This document shows, piece by piece, positions 42,384 through 51,093 of a stretch of DNA of 63,778 bases. The translations under genes were made by a program, and so were the position numbers. How positions within the stretch are numbered: the first letter of the stretch is position 1; the number at the start of each line of letters is the position of its first letter. The notes beneath the pieces were generated by a model that was not told the DNA's origin, searched no databases, and worked only from the letters and a program-made list of their open reading frames with translations. Source of the stretch: Phascolarctobacterium sp. (GTDB lineage: Bacteria; Bacillota; Negativicutes; Acidaminococcales; Acidaminococcaceae); contig JAFUKD010000009.1 of NCBI GenBank assembly GCA_017467905.1, positions 1 through 63,778 of the forward strand. Direction: 5' to 3'.

Positions 42384-42680
42384 TCACCTGTTTTGAATGT
42401 AAGCACGATAGCCTTTAGTGAAGAAGTAGACTAAAACTAAATAATAGAAGAAGCCTCCTGTCTGGGTTCTTGTAATGAAGAGTATGGGAAAAATAAAAAA
42501 GGCAAGTGCGATAAAAAGAATTTGGGGCAAAGAACCAAGCAAGCCATTTGCCAAACCCTTTTCTAAAATGTTGGCGCGCAGTTTGATTGTAGCAAGAACG
42601 CTGTAGCGGGAAGCAAAGATGCCAAAGAAGAAACCGCTTAATGCGTACAGTGCGTAGTTACATATTTCACCAAAAGTCAT
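42384..42680 (-). CDS. Small membrane protein, three helices
   Basis: This 98-residue protein has three hydrophobic segments (about 6-26, 45-68, 73-90). No family is recognised. It lies between thiW (separated by a hairpin) and the ArsR-type repressor (4 bp), so it may be the partner or target of that repressor. Confidence 0.6.
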   Translation of the reverse strand: MTFGEICNYALYALSGFFFGIFASRYSVLATIKLRANILEKGLANGLLGSLPQILFIALAFFIFPILFITRTQTGGFFYYLVLVYFFTKGYRAYIQNR

Positions 42681-42695
42681 AAAGTCATCCTGTCC

Positions 42696-42741
42696 AAAAT
42701 CGTTATAAGCACCAGTATATTTTGGAGTAGCTTTAACGATT
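42696..42741 (-). terminator. Hairpin/terminator after thiW
   Basis: AAAATCGTTA and TAACGATTTT are perfect complements around a 25-base loop. The left arm is shared with the intergenic repeat family at 34085-34100. Confidence 0.65.
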
Positions 42742-42742
42742 T

Positions 42743-43237
42743 TTAATTTTTATGGGTATTAGCCTTAGTATTAGTAAGAGGGATTGCCTTTAATAGCATT
42801 ACCGCAATAAAGCTGCCACCAAAGGAGCTGATTAAAAAAGGCGGAATGAAGAACCAGGCAACTGCTTCGCTTCCTAAAAGGAAGTAGGCGATAAGCCAGG
42901 CGGCGAAGCCACCCAAGATTCCTGTTCCGAAAACTTCGCCCACCATTGCGCAAGGCAGGGTTCTGCCGCGTTGATAAAGAATGCCTGCAACGAGGGCACC
43001 AATCATGCTTCCGGGAAAGGCAAGCAGTGAGCCGGTACCAAGGATGTTACGCAGGCAAGCAATGACAAAGCCGATGGCAGTGGCGTAGTCCGCGCCAAGA
43101 AGCACTGCCGCCATAACATTGATGGCGTGCTGTACGGGAAAGCAGCGTGAAACGCCTGCCGGTATGTAAATAAGGTGCGCTGTTAACGTACCGATGGCAA
43201 TTAAGAGCGCAGCCAAAGTAAGCTTGCGGGTTTGCAT
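42743..43237 (-). CDS. thiW: ECF S component ThiW (thiazole precursor uptake)
   Basis: This 164-residue protein has six membrane segments. The ThiW family block is clear: YIPAGVSRCFPVQHAINVMA (residues 25-44), then LRNILGTGSLLAFPGSMIGA. ThiW is thought to import the hydroxyethylthiazole moiety of thiamine using the shared ECF module. There is no TPP riboswitch in the 190-bp upstream region, which is unusual because thiW genes are commonly under THI elements. The promoter TTGCGT-17-TATAAT lies at 43268-43296 (minus strand). Confidence 0.88.
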   Translation of the reverse strand: MQTRKLTLAALLIAIGTLTAHLIYIPAGVSRCFPVQHAINVMAAVLLGADYATAIGFVIACLRNILGTGSLLAFPGSMIGALVAGILYQRGRTLPCAMVGEVFGTGILGGFAAWLIAYFLLGSEAVAWFFIPPFLISSFGGSFIAVMLLKAIPLTNTKANTHKN

Positions 43238-43267
43238 ATTGTACCTCTATTTGTAAATGCTACATTA

Positions 43268-43296
43268 ATTATACGCATTTGCCCCAAGCCACGCAA
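43268..43296 (-). promoter_or_regulatory. Promoter of thiW
   Basis: On the minus strand, TTGCGT (43296-43291), a 17-bp spacer and TATAAT (43273-43268). Confidence 0.55.
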
Positions 43297-43375
43297 GGTT
43301 ATTTTGCAGGGGAAAAACTGTTTTTGTAGAATAACTAAGGTAGTTAGATTTTAAACAAAGGTCGAAATGTCAGAT

Positions 43376-43391
43376 TGTTTCACGTGAAGCA
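43376..43391. promoter_or_regulatory. parS-like site (one mismatch)
   Basis: TGTTTCACGTGAAGCA differs from parS only at position 14 (A to G). It is intergenic and 20.3 kb from the perfect site at 23099. Confidence 0.75.
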
Positions 43392-43426
43392 AGGCAAATT
43401 TGTGAACTGCAAGTGGAGAGGTAATT

Positions 43427-44569
43427 ATGCAAGTATTAGCAGGTATTAAGGTTATAGATTTTTCTAAATGGCTGCCCGGTCAGTATTGTGGTATGCTGCT
43501 GGGTGATTACGGCGCAGATGTTATCAAGGTTGAAGACATGGCTGGCGATAGCACGCGACGCTTCTTCCCGGAAAAGGAAGAAGGCATGAGCTACTGGCAT
43601 TTAATGCTGAACCGCAACAAGCGTGGTATTGCTCTGGACATTCGTAAGGAAGAAGGGCAAGAAATTTTGCGCAAGCTGTTGAGCGAGGCAGATGTTTTCC
43701 TCGAAGGCTTCCGTCCCGGCTATTTGGCACGCTACGGCTTGGACTATGAAAGCATTAAAAAAATAAACCCGCGCATTGTGTACTGCTCTATTACCGGATT
43801 TGGACAAAATTGTCATAAGCCTGCCCACGATTTAAATGTTATCGGCTTGACGGGGCTGAACTCTCTCGACGACGTAGGTAGTGCCTGCGTTTCCGAGGTG
43901 CAGGTTTCTGCTATTGGCAGTTCTCTTAACGCCTTGAGTGGTATCTGTATGGCGTTGCTTTCCCGCGAGCGCACTGGCGTTGGTCAATACTTAGACGTTA
44001 ATTTGTACGCAACAGCTTTAAGCCTACAGGTGACAGGTATTAGCAGCGTGTGGGGATGTGAAGAAACTGGCGACAAGCCTTTTGGTCGCACCGCTCATTA
44101 CTATAATATTTACAAGTGCAAGGACGGCAGGTTCCTTACCGTTGGCACCATTGAACCTAAATTTTGGCAACGCTTCTGCGATTTGATAGAGTGCCCTGAT
44201 TTAGAAAAGCGCCAGTTTGATTTTGCCCACAAGGATGAAATCGAAGCACGCATTAAAGAAAAGCTGCTGAGCAAAACTCAGGCAGAATGGTTGGAGCTGA
44301 TTGGCGGCGCAGAGTTTTGCGTAACACCTGTTCTAAATGTGAAGGAAGCCTTGGAAACGGAGCTGACCGCTCAAGAAAATATGCTGTTGACTCAGGATTG
44401 CGATTTGGGAGCCATCCGCTATGTGGGGGCGCCGGTGAAGTTTTCTGATGGCGAGTGGAGCGTACGCTTGAGAGCACCTCGTCTGGGTGAGCATAGCGTG
44501 GAGGTTTTGCAGGAGCTTGGCTATAACGCCGAAGAGATAGCCGCAATGAAGGACAAGGGCGCAGTGTAA
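43427..44569 (+). CDS. Class III CoA-transferase (CaiB/BaiF family)
   Basis: The 380-residue protein has the interlocked-fold landmarks: GIKVIDFSKWLPGQYCGMLL at the N-terminus, GADVIKVE, NRNKRGIALD and FLEGFRPGYLARYGL. The catalytic Asp region is AHDLNVIGLTGL (about residue 140), followed by TGVGQYLDVNLYATAL. These enzymes move CoA between carboxylic acids, here perhaps a fermentation intermediate. The substrate is unknown. Ten bases separate it from the M48 protease gene, so they may share a transcript. Confidence 0.88.
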   Translation: MQVLAGIKVIDFSKWLPGQYCGMLLGDYGADVIKVEDMAGDSTRRFFPEKEEGMSYWHLMLNRNKRGIALDIRKEEGQEILRKLLSEADVFLEGFRPGYLARYGLDYESIKKINPRIVYCSITGFGQNCHKPAHDLNVIGLTGLNSLDDVGSACVSEVQVSAIGSSLNALSGICMALLSRERTGVGQYLDVNLYATALSLQVTGISSVWGCEETGDKPFGRTAHYYNIYKCKDGRFLTVGTIEPKFWQRFCDLIECPDLEKRQFDFAHKDEIEARIKEKLLSKTQAEWLELIGGAEFCVTPVLNVKEALETELTAQENMLLTQDCDLGAIRYVGAPVKFSDGEWSVRLRAPRLGEHSVEVLQELGYNAEEIAAMKDKGAV

Positions 44570-44578
44570 GGAGGTACT

Positions 44579-45820
44579 ATGAAACGAATTTTACTGACAA
44601 TATTGTTCGTGCTGTGCGTGGTCTTTGGTATCACTCCTCCTACGCAGGCAGGGATGATTAGCCTTGAACAAGAGATAGAGATGGGGCGCGAAACTGCTCA
44701 CGCTTTAGAAGCCCAGTACGGTTTGTACCAAGATGATGCTATGCAGGCGAGGGTGAACCGTATTGGCCAACGTTTGGCGGCGGTATGCGGTCGTGACGAA
44801 CTTACTTATTCCTTTAAGGTTTTAAACCATAACGAGGTCAACGCCTTGGCTTGCCCCGGCGGCTTCATCTACGTTTTCAAGGGCTTGGTAGATTATATGC
44901 CCAGCGATACGGAGCTGGCGGGCGTGCTCGGTCACGAAGTTGGGCACGTTGCGAAGAAGCACACGGTTCATTCTATCGAAAAGCAAATGTGGACAACTCT
45001 TGCCCTCATCGTGGCAACAGGTGGGCGCGGGGGCATGGGCTTGATTGGCGCGGCGCAGCAGGCACTTTTTGCAGGGTACAGTCGTACCGACGAACGTGGG
45101 GCAGACAAGGAAGGCTTTTACAATACGGTGAAAGCAGGCTTCAACCCTTACGCAATGCTCATCACGGCAAATAAGCTTGAAGATTTGGCGGCAGAAGGTG
45201 GCGGCGCAAATTATGGTTTGTTCAGCAGTCACCCGGAACCGGAAGAACGTGTAAAGCGTATTAAAAAATATTTGAAGGAATACGACATCCATCCGGACGT
45301 AGTGGTTAACGAAAATGGAGTTGCCACAGTGCAAGAAGGGGATTGGACTTTTAATATTAGCCAAAGCATTGGCAGCACTAAGGCAGAATACCGCGCTTAT
45401 ATGTTGGCAGGCTCCTTGTGGGTTGCTCGTCAGCGTGGCGCAATAAACCCAGATTATTTTGTTGTGTATGATAACGGCAATTATGCTCACATCTATTATG
45501 ATGACATTCAGCTTTTAACAGTTTATAATCAGGACGCAGCCGGGATTAGCAGTAGCGCAGGAACTTACGCTGCTGCTTGTACCAAAATGCTGCGTGAATG
45601 GGCGAGCGTTGCCAATTACAACGATAAGCTGAAAAAGGACAAAGCCTTTGTAGAAGAACAGAAACGTTTAGTCGAAGAGCAGAAGAAATTAGAAAAAGAG
45701 CAAGCTAAAAAGGCTAAGGAAGAAGCCAAGCGTTTAGAAAAAGAGCGCAAGGCTAAAGAGAAGGCTGAGAAGAAAGCTCGTGAAAAAGCAGAAAAGGAAG
45801 CCAAGAAGAAGGCAGCGTAA
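44579..45820 (+). CDS. Secreted M48-family metalloprotease with Lys/Glu/Ala-rich tail
   Basis: The protein has 413 residues. A signal peptide (KRILLTILFVLCVVFGITPP) is followed by an M48 domain with HEVGHVAKKH (zinc ligands, about residue 117) and third ligand Glu in the downstream DERGADKEGF. The last ~70 residues are a highly charged coiled coil built from K/E/A repeats (EEQKKLEKEQAKKAKEEAKR). It resembles BepA/LoiP-like periplasmic proteases that act on outer-membrane proteins, which fits a diderm. The tail is an unusual addition. Confidence 0.85.
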   Translation: MKRILLTILFVLCVVFGITPPTQAGMISLEQEIEMGRETAHALEAQYGLYQDDAMQARVNRIGQRLAAVCGRDELTYSFKVLNHNEVNALACPGGFIYVFKGLVDYMPSDTELAGVLGHEVGHVAKKHTVHSIEKQMWTTLALIVATGGRGGMGLIGAAQQALFAGYSRTDERGADKEGFYNTVKAGFNPYAMLITANKLEDLAAEGGGANYGLFSSHPEPEERVKRIKKYLKEYDIHPDVVVNENGVATVQEGDWTFNISQSIGSTKAEYRAYMLAGSLWVARQRGAINPDYFVVYDNGNYAHIYYDDIQLLTVYNQDAAGISSSAGTYAAACTKMLREWASVANYNDKLKKDKAFVEEQKRLVEEQKKLEKEQAKKAKEEAKRLEKERKAKEKAEKKAREKAEKEAKKKAA

Positions 45821-45838
45821 AAATTTAAAAGCAAATAA

Positions 45839-45872
45839 AAAGGTAGCTTCTCGTTTTGGGAAGCTACCTTGT
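45839..45872. terminator. Terminator between M48 protease and flavodoxin genes
   Basis: AAGGTAGCTTC pairs with GAAGCTACCTT. Moderately T-rich sequence follows on both strands. Confidence 0.7.
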
Positions 45873-45894
45873 ATTTTAAAAGGAATATCTAATT

Positions 45895-46515
45895 TTATTT
45901 AAGCATTTTATTTTCTTCAAGCCAAGGTTTAATTTTAGCAGAGATATTTGCCAAAAGACCGTCACGAACTTCTACGCCCGGCAAGGTCTTGCGCAAATCT
46001 TCAACGCTTTCTTTAACGTCGCTGCTGCCGCTTGTAGCAAAGGGAAGAATGATCTTACCTTTTAAATCTGTTGATTCCACAAAGGTTTTAACAATCATAG
46101 GTTCTATGTGCCACCAGATGGGATAACCTAAGATGATTACATCATAATTTTTAAGCTCAGGCAGTTTGCCGGCAATGGCAGGTCTCAGGTTTTGGGATTT
46201 TTCTATTTTAACAACCTCTACCGCTTGCTTGTACTTATCCGGGTAAGGAACTTGAGGTTTTATTTCGTATAGGTCTCCACCAACCAGTTCATGAATTTTG
46301 CAGGCAACCTTGCGGGTGTTGCCACCCCAAGAGAAGTAGGCTACTAAAACCTTTTGTCCATTTTTGGCTACAGCCTGTCCGAGTACATCCTTTTGCTTTT
46401 CAGAAGCTTCTTGTGCTGTACGGGACATGGAAAGCAAGCCTACAAATCCTGATGGGCCTTTATAGGCAATGAATGCTACTAAAGCTATGACTAATAAGAT
46501 TATAATTTTTTTCAT
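45895..46515 (-). CDS. Membrane-anchored or exported flavodoxin-like protein
   Basis: The 206-residue protein has an N-terminal hydrophobic anchor (IIILLVIALVAFIAY, residues 4-18). A flavodoxin domain follows with FMN phosphate loop YFSWGGNTRKVA (about 61-72), the WW-containing LGYPIWWHIEP loop and FATSGSSD. It would carry FMN and act in electron transfer at the membrane. The minus-strand gene is divergent from an HxlR regulator that is likely to control it. Confidence 0.85.
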   Translation of the reverse strand: MKKIIILLVIALVAFIAYKGPSGFVGLLSMSRTAQEASEKQKDVLGQAVAKNGQKVLVAYFSWGGNTRKVACKIHELVGGDLYEIKPQVPYPDKYKQAVEVVKIEKSQNLRPAIAGKLPELKNYDVIILGYPIWWHIEPMIVKTFVESTDLKGKIILPFATSGSSDVKESVEDLRKTLPGVEVRDGLLANISAKIKPWLEENKMLK

Positions 46516-46638
46516 GGTGAAACCTCCTTGAGAACAGAGTTGACTTCTGTTTTCTCTTTAGTATAATTTTAATAAGAATGATAACTAAAGACAAGTACGC
46601 ACATTTATGTTATATACTTACCTAAAGGAGAGTGTAAA

Positions 46639-46971
46639 ATGGGGACTCGCTGTATTGCAAAAGAAACTCTAAAAAACACAGGCTTTAATTATACTTTGAG
46701 CCTTATTAATGGAAAATACAAGATGACTATTTTATATACCCTTATGGAGTTTGAAATAGTCCGATTCAATGAAATGAAACGTTATATTGGTGACATTTCT
46801 TATAAAACACTTAGTGCAGCTTTAAAAGAAATGGAAGCTGATCATCTTATAGCACGCAAGGAATATCCGCAAATTCCTCCTAAGGTGGAATACAGTTTAA
46901 CTGAACGAGGGAAATCGCTAATTCCAATATTGGATGGAATGTGTGAGTGGGGAGATAAGAATAGGCTGTAA
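46639..46971 (+). CDS. HxlR-family transcriptional regulator
   Basis: This 110-residue winged-helix protein has the HxlR pattern LINGKYKMTILYTLM, FNEMKRYIGDISYKTLSAAL and KVEYSLTERGKSLIPIL. A single Cys near the N-terminus (residue 5) could sense electrophiles or oxidants, as in related regulators. It is divergent from the flavodoxin gene across a 123-bp region, the usual layout of a regulator and its redox target. Confidence 0.88.
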   Translation: MGTRCIAKETLKNTGFNYTLSLINGKYKMTILYTLMEFEIVRFNEMKRYIGDISYKTLSAALKEMEADHLIARKEYPQIPPKVEYSLTERGKSLIPILDGMCEWGDKNRL

Positions 46972-47078
46972 GTGGGTCTCTCTAAATTTGAAAAGCTATT
47001 GCCAAAATTAAAAAGGAACAAAAATAGACCTCACTACCTTTACAGGTAATGAGGTCTTTGAATTTTATGAAGCTTTCT

Positions 47079-48149
47079 TTATTCGTCAACTCTGTACCAG
47101 AAGGGACGCATGAAGTTCAGGTAGCAAACTTCGCCGATTGCAGGACCGAGGTCGCGACGGCCGGTTTGTACACGAATTTCTTGGTCGCCAACTTGTACCA
47201 AGTAGTCGATGATTTCGCCCAAGAAGGATTTACGCACTACAACACCTTGTACGCCGTTGGGGTCGGTGCTGGAGGTAAAGTTGATTTCAGTGGGGCGAGA
47301 AGCCAAGTTGAAAGTTGCTTCGCCTTTAACTTTGTCGGGGATGATGATACCACCAGGCATTGCAGTGTTAGCACCTTTGATATGTGCTTGACCATTTTGC
47401 CAAACCATGTCGGTAAAGTTAGATACGCCGATGAAGCTAAATACGAATTTATTTACAGGATTGTTGTAAATATCAAGGGGAGCAGCAATTTGTTGCATTA
47501 CACCCAATTTCATAACCATGATGCGGTCGGACAATGCCATTGCTTCAGATTGGTCATGGGTTACGTAAATGATGGAGAAGCCGTATTTTCTTTGCAAGTC
47601 CTTGATTTCAAAGCGCATTTCTTCACGCAGATGGGGGTCAAGGGAAGAAAGAGGTTCGTCCAAAAGCATTACGTCGGGGTTAATTGCCAGTGCACGAGCC
47701 AAAGCAACACGTTGTTTACCACCGCCGGAAAGGTCTGCAGGGCTTTGGTCTGCATATTTCAAAAGGTTGGTGGAAGTCAGTGCGTCTTTAGTGCGTTTGT
47801 CAATTTCTGCTGCAGGCAGGTTACGCAAGCGCAGGGGGAAAGCAACGTTTTCGTAAATGTTCATATGGGGCCAAACTGCGAAAGCTTGGAATACCATACC
47901 GAAGTTACGATGTTCAGGGGGAGTATAGTGACGTTTTTTAGGAGAAGAAAGGAGGCGGTCGCCAACCCAAACTTCGCCATCGCTCAAATCTTCGAAGCCA
48001 GCAACCATACGCAGGGTAGTGGTTTTGCCGCAGCCGGAAGGACCAAGCATGGAGAAGCATTCGCCTTTGCCGATTTCGATATTTAAGTTATCTACGGCGG
48101 TAACATCACCGAATTTTTTAGTAACGTTAATTAAGCGGATGTATGACAT
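47079..48149 (-). CDS. ABC transporter ATPase (FbpC/SfuC-like), second ATPase of the operon
   Basis: The 356-residue protein has an ABC domain with Walker A GPSGCGKTTT (about 38), Walker B VMLLDEPLSSLD and switch IYVTHDQSEA, followed by a C-terminal TOBE-like regulatory domain. The signature reads LSGGGKQR, with Gly-Lys where Gln-Gln is usual (LSGGQQQR in the sister ATPase). It is the last gene of the four-gene importer operon, 5 bp after the permease. Having two different ATPase genes for one permease gene is unusual for Fbp-type importers and suggests a heterodimeric ATPase. Confidence 0.85.
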   Translation of the reverse strand: MSYIRLINVTKKFGDVTAVDNLNIEIGKGECFSMLGPSGCGKTTTLRMVAGFEDLSDGEVWVGDRLLSSPKKRHYTPPEHRNFGMVFQAFAVWPHMNIYENVAFPLRLRNLPAAEIDKRTKDALTSTNLLKYADQSPADLSGGGKQRVALARALAINPDVMLLDEPLSSLDPHLREEMRFEIKDLQRKYGFSIIYVTHDQSEAMALSDRIMVMKLGVMQQIAAPLDIYNNPVNKFVFSFIGVSNFTDMVWQNGQAHIKGANTAMPGGIIIPDKVKGEATFNLASRPTEINFTSSTDPNGVQGVVVRKSFLGEIIDYLVQVGDQEIRVQTGRRDLGPAIGEVCYLNFMRPFWYRVDE

Positions 48150-48154
48150 GACGA

Positions 48155-49855
48155 TTATTCACTCGCTTTCTTGGTAAGATGATTGATGAGCATTTGACCC
48201 AATACAATGAGGATCAATGCGATACCTGCAAGTGCAGTAGACATAACAGTTTCACCGTCTTCGTTCAGGGTGTAGATTGCTACACCGATGGTACGAGTGG
48301 TAGGAGCATACAGCATAATGGAAACTGTCAATTCGCGGAGAGCAGGCAAGAAGATAAGGAAGAAAGCGGAAATCATACCCGGTTTTACCAGCGGGATAAC
48401 GATGTCTTTCAAGGATTGCCACATAGAAGCGCCGCAGGAGCGGGAAGCTTCCATCAAGGAGTCGTGTACTTGTTCCAACGCTGCGGAGTTAGCTTTCAAG
48501 GAGAATGCCATGTAACGAGCGATGTAGGAAACAAGGATAATCCATACGGTGTTATAGATGTTGATACCATACGCACCGCTCCAAGCGAGGATTACGCCCA
48601 GCGCGATAACGGAACCCGGTACGGAGAAGGGAAGCATACCCAAGAATTCCAGGATGCCTTTGCCTCTAACCTTCATCTTAACGATAACGTAGGAAATCAT
48701 TACGCCTGCAAACATAGTGATGAATGCTGCTGCCAAGCCCAAGGTAACGCTGTTGAAGATAGCGTCGCGGGTAACATCATATTCAAACAGAATGTATTTG
48801 TAGTTATCCAAGGACAGGTTAGCAGGGTCGGTAATGGACAAGCCATAGGTTTGAACACCGCCAACGAGGAAGATTACTACGGTCGGCAATACGATGGTGA
48901 AGCCAATGTAAGCCAAGCAGAAGAACAACAAGGGGTAACGCAAACCGCGGAGCTTGAGTTCCATAGGACGGAAGCTCTTGCCACCGATAATTTGGTAGTG
49001 ACCTCTGCTGAGAATTTTTTGTTGAGTCCAGATGATGAGAGCTGCGGAAGCAATCAATACGGTTGCCAATACGGTACCGGTACGGATGGATGCGAAGCTA
49101 CCCGCAGATTGGTGAATTTTTTCGTAGATAAGAGTTGGGATATTGTAAATACCTTGTTCAATACCCAAAACTGCTACGGTACCAAAGTGCGCCATGGAGT
49201 ACAACATGATGAGCAGTGCACCGGACATAATGGAAGGAAGTACCAGGGGAATGGTAATCTTGCGGGTAATGGTCAAGAGGCCTGCGCCAGAAATACGAGC
49301 AGATTCTTCCAAGGTGGGGTCCATACGTTCCAACGCGCCGCATACTTGAATGAATACGAAGGGGAACAGGTACATAACTTCAACAAGTGCGATACCGGCA
49401 TAGCTGTAGATGTTAAACAGCGGCTCGGTAGTGTTGAACATTTCCATCCACATTTTGTTAATGTAGCCGGAGTGAGGAGAGAGCAGCATTTTCCAAGCCA
49501 ATGCGCCGATGAAGGAGGGCAGCATAAAGGGTACAAGGAACAAGCTCTTCATAAAGGTTTTGTACGGTAAGTCAGTACGGGTTACCAGCCAAGCGAAGAA
49601 GGTACCTACGATTACAGAACCAACGGTGGTCATGCAAGCGATTACGAAGGAGTTTTTCAAAGCTTGGAAGGTTTCAGGTTCTGTAAGAACATTGTAGAAG
49701 TCGAAGCTGTTGAATTTGCCTTCTACGAAGAACGCGTTGAACAAAATCAACAGTACGGGCCATGCTACGAAAATAACCAAAATAGCGATGGAGATCAAGA
49801 GGATAAGTTGAGCAACGCCAAAACCGCTATCTTTTTTGATGGTGTTTTTTGCCAT
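48155..49855 (-). CDS. ABC transporter permease (FbpB/SfuB-like, fused double permease)
   Basis: This 566-residue protein has about 12 membrane segments arranged as two homologous halves. Each half carries an EAA-type loop: LEESARISGAGLLTITRKIT in the first and MEASRSCGASMWQSLKDIVI in the second. This is the fused permease form seen in ferric iron (Fbp/Sfu) and 2-aminoethylphosphonate importers. Its start overlaps the upstream ATPase stop by one base. Confidence 0.88.
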   Translation of the reverse strand: MAKNTIKKDSGFGVAQLILLISIAILVIFVAWPVLLILFNAFFVEGKFNSFDFYNVLTEPETFQALKNSFVIACMTTVGSVIVGTFFAWLVTRTDLPYKTFMKSLFLVPFMLPSFIGALAWKMLLSPHSGYINKMWMEMFNTTEPLFNIYSYAGIALVEVMYLFPFVFIQVCGALERMDPTLEESARISGAGLLTITRKITIPLVLPSIMSGALLIMLYSMAHFGTVAVLGIEQGIYNIPTLIYEKIHQSAGSFASIRTGTVLATVLIASAALIIWTQQKILSRGHYQIIGGKSFRPMELKLRGLRYPLLFFCLAYIGFTIVLPTVVIFLVGGVQTYGLSITDPANLSLDNYKYILFEYDVTRDAIFNSVTLGLAAAFITMFAGVMISYVIVKMKVRGKGILEFLGMLPFSVPGSVIALGVILAWSGAYGINIYNTVWIILVSYIARYMAFSLKANSAALEQVHDSLMEASRSCGASMWQSLKDIVIPLVKPGMISAFFLIFLPALRELTVSIMLYAPTTRTIGVAIYTLNEDGETVMSTALAGIALILIVLGQMLINHLTKKASE

Positions 49856-50946
49856 TATTCAGCCACCTCCTCAAGTTGTTTAGCGTCGAACCAGTGTAAT
49901 GCCTTGAAGGTGATGTAACATTCTTCGCCTTCTTCAAACATTAAATTGCTGTTGATGGCATGATGGGTTTCCAGTTCAGTACGCAGGGTTTCGCCGTCGA
50001 TTTCAACCATGTAGTCCATGGTTGCGCCTAAGAAGTTAGCGCGACGAATCTTGCCTTTGAGACCTTTAGCTTCGCGGCTGATGGTAACGTCAGACGGACG
50101 GAAGCCAGCTACCCAGCTAGCAGCGCTGCCGGTGGGAGCATTCCAAGGAACCTCTTGGTCGCCGGTACCAACGCAGAACTTGCCTGCTTTTTCGGTAACG
50201 TGAAGGAAGTTAGCGATGCCCATGAATTTGAACACGAACAAGTCTGCCGGTTGTTCAAAGATTTCGTAGGGAGTACCAATTTGGCGGATAGCACCATTGG
50301 TATCCATGATTGCGATGCGGTCAGAAAGAGCAAGAGCAACTTCTTGGTCATGGGTTACATAAAGAACGGTAATGCCAAATTTTTCTTGCAAGCCTTTGAT
50401 TTCAAAGCGCATTTCTTCACGCAGGTTGGCGTCCAAGTTGGACAGAGGTTCGTCAAGCAGCATAACAGAGGGGTCAGCTACCAAAGCACGTGCCAGAGCA
50501 ACACGTTGTTGTTGACCACCGGAAAGTTCGGAGGGCAAACGTTTGTCTAAGCCTTTCATACCAACGATGTCGATCATTCTCATAACCAGCTCGTCGATTT
50601 CAGCCTTAGGGCGCTTTTCCATTTTCAAAGGATAAGCGATGTTTTCAAATACAGTCATGTGAGGCCAAACAGCATAATCTTGGAACACGATGCCCAGACC
50701 GCGGCGTTCAGGCGGGATGTATTCGCCGGTAGCACTGTCGGTAACAACGGTATTATCGATGCTGATTTTGCCTTCATCAGGAACTTCGTGACCTGCAATC
50801 ATACGGATGAGAACGGTTTTACCGCAGCCGGAGGGACCGAGCAGGGTAAAGCATTCGCCTCTGATGATGTCCAGGCTCAAGTTCTGGTGAACTTGGTGTT
50901 TAGCGTAGCTTTTAGATACGCCTTCAACCTTGATAATGTTTTCCAT
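49855..50946 (-). CDS. ABC transporter ATPase (FbpC/SfuC-like), first ATPase of the operon
   Basis: This ~363-residue ABC ATPase has Walker A GPSGCGKTVL, canonical signature LSGGQQQR, Walker B VMLLDEPLSNLD and LYVTHDQEVA, with a C-terminal TOBE-like domain. The start at 50946 (MENIIKVEGV) follows GGGAGGTT; the longer frame extends into the hairpin region upstream. It is the second gene of the operon, after the substrate-binding protein. The two ATPases of this operon are clearly different sequences. Confidence 0.88.
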   Translation of the reverse strand: MENIIKVEGVSKSYAKHQVHQNLSLDIIRGECFTLLGPSGCGKTVLIRMIAGHEVPDEGKISIDNTVVTDSATGEYIPPERRGLGIVFQDYAVWPHMTVFENIAYPLKMEKRPKAEIDELVMRMIDIVGMKGLDKRLPSELSGGQQQRVALARALVADPSVMLLDEPLSNLDANLREEMRFEIKGLQEKFGITVLYVTHDQEVALALSDRIAIMDTNGAIRQIGTPYEIFEQPADLFVFKFMGIANFLHVTEKAGKFCVGTGDQEVPWNAPTGSAASWVAGFRPSDVTISREAKGLKGKIRRANFLGATMDYMVEIDGETLRTELETHHAINSNLMFEEGEECYITFKALHWFDAKQLEEVAE

Positions 50947-51006
50947 AAATAAAATAACCTCCCGAAAATTTTGCGTAATGCAGAAGTTTACGGTGTAAAT
51001 ATAAAA

Positions 51007-51043
51007 TTGCAAAAATGGCAGAACGGTATTCCGTTCTGCCATT
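51007..51043 (-). terminator. Intercistronic stem-loop between the binding protein and the rest of the operon
   Basis: AATGGCAGAACGG pairs perfectly with CCGTTCTGCCATT across a 4-base loop. On the minus strand it is followed by TTTTTGC. It lies between the binding protein gene and the first ATPase gene. Partial termination here would give more binding protein than membrane parts. Confidence 0.75.
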
Positions 51044-51093
51044 GGGTTAACACATAGAGTTAACTACTGTTATAGCAGTATTACAATAACAGA

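Noticed and set aside
47049-48086. 345-codon plus-strand ORF across the ABC ATPase gene
   Set aside because: No domain and skewed composition; the minus-strand ATPase motifs are unambiguous.
48179-49570. 463-codon plus-strand ORF across the permease gene
   Set aside because: Rich in Gln, Asn, Asp and His, without domains; a shadow of a membrane-protein gene.
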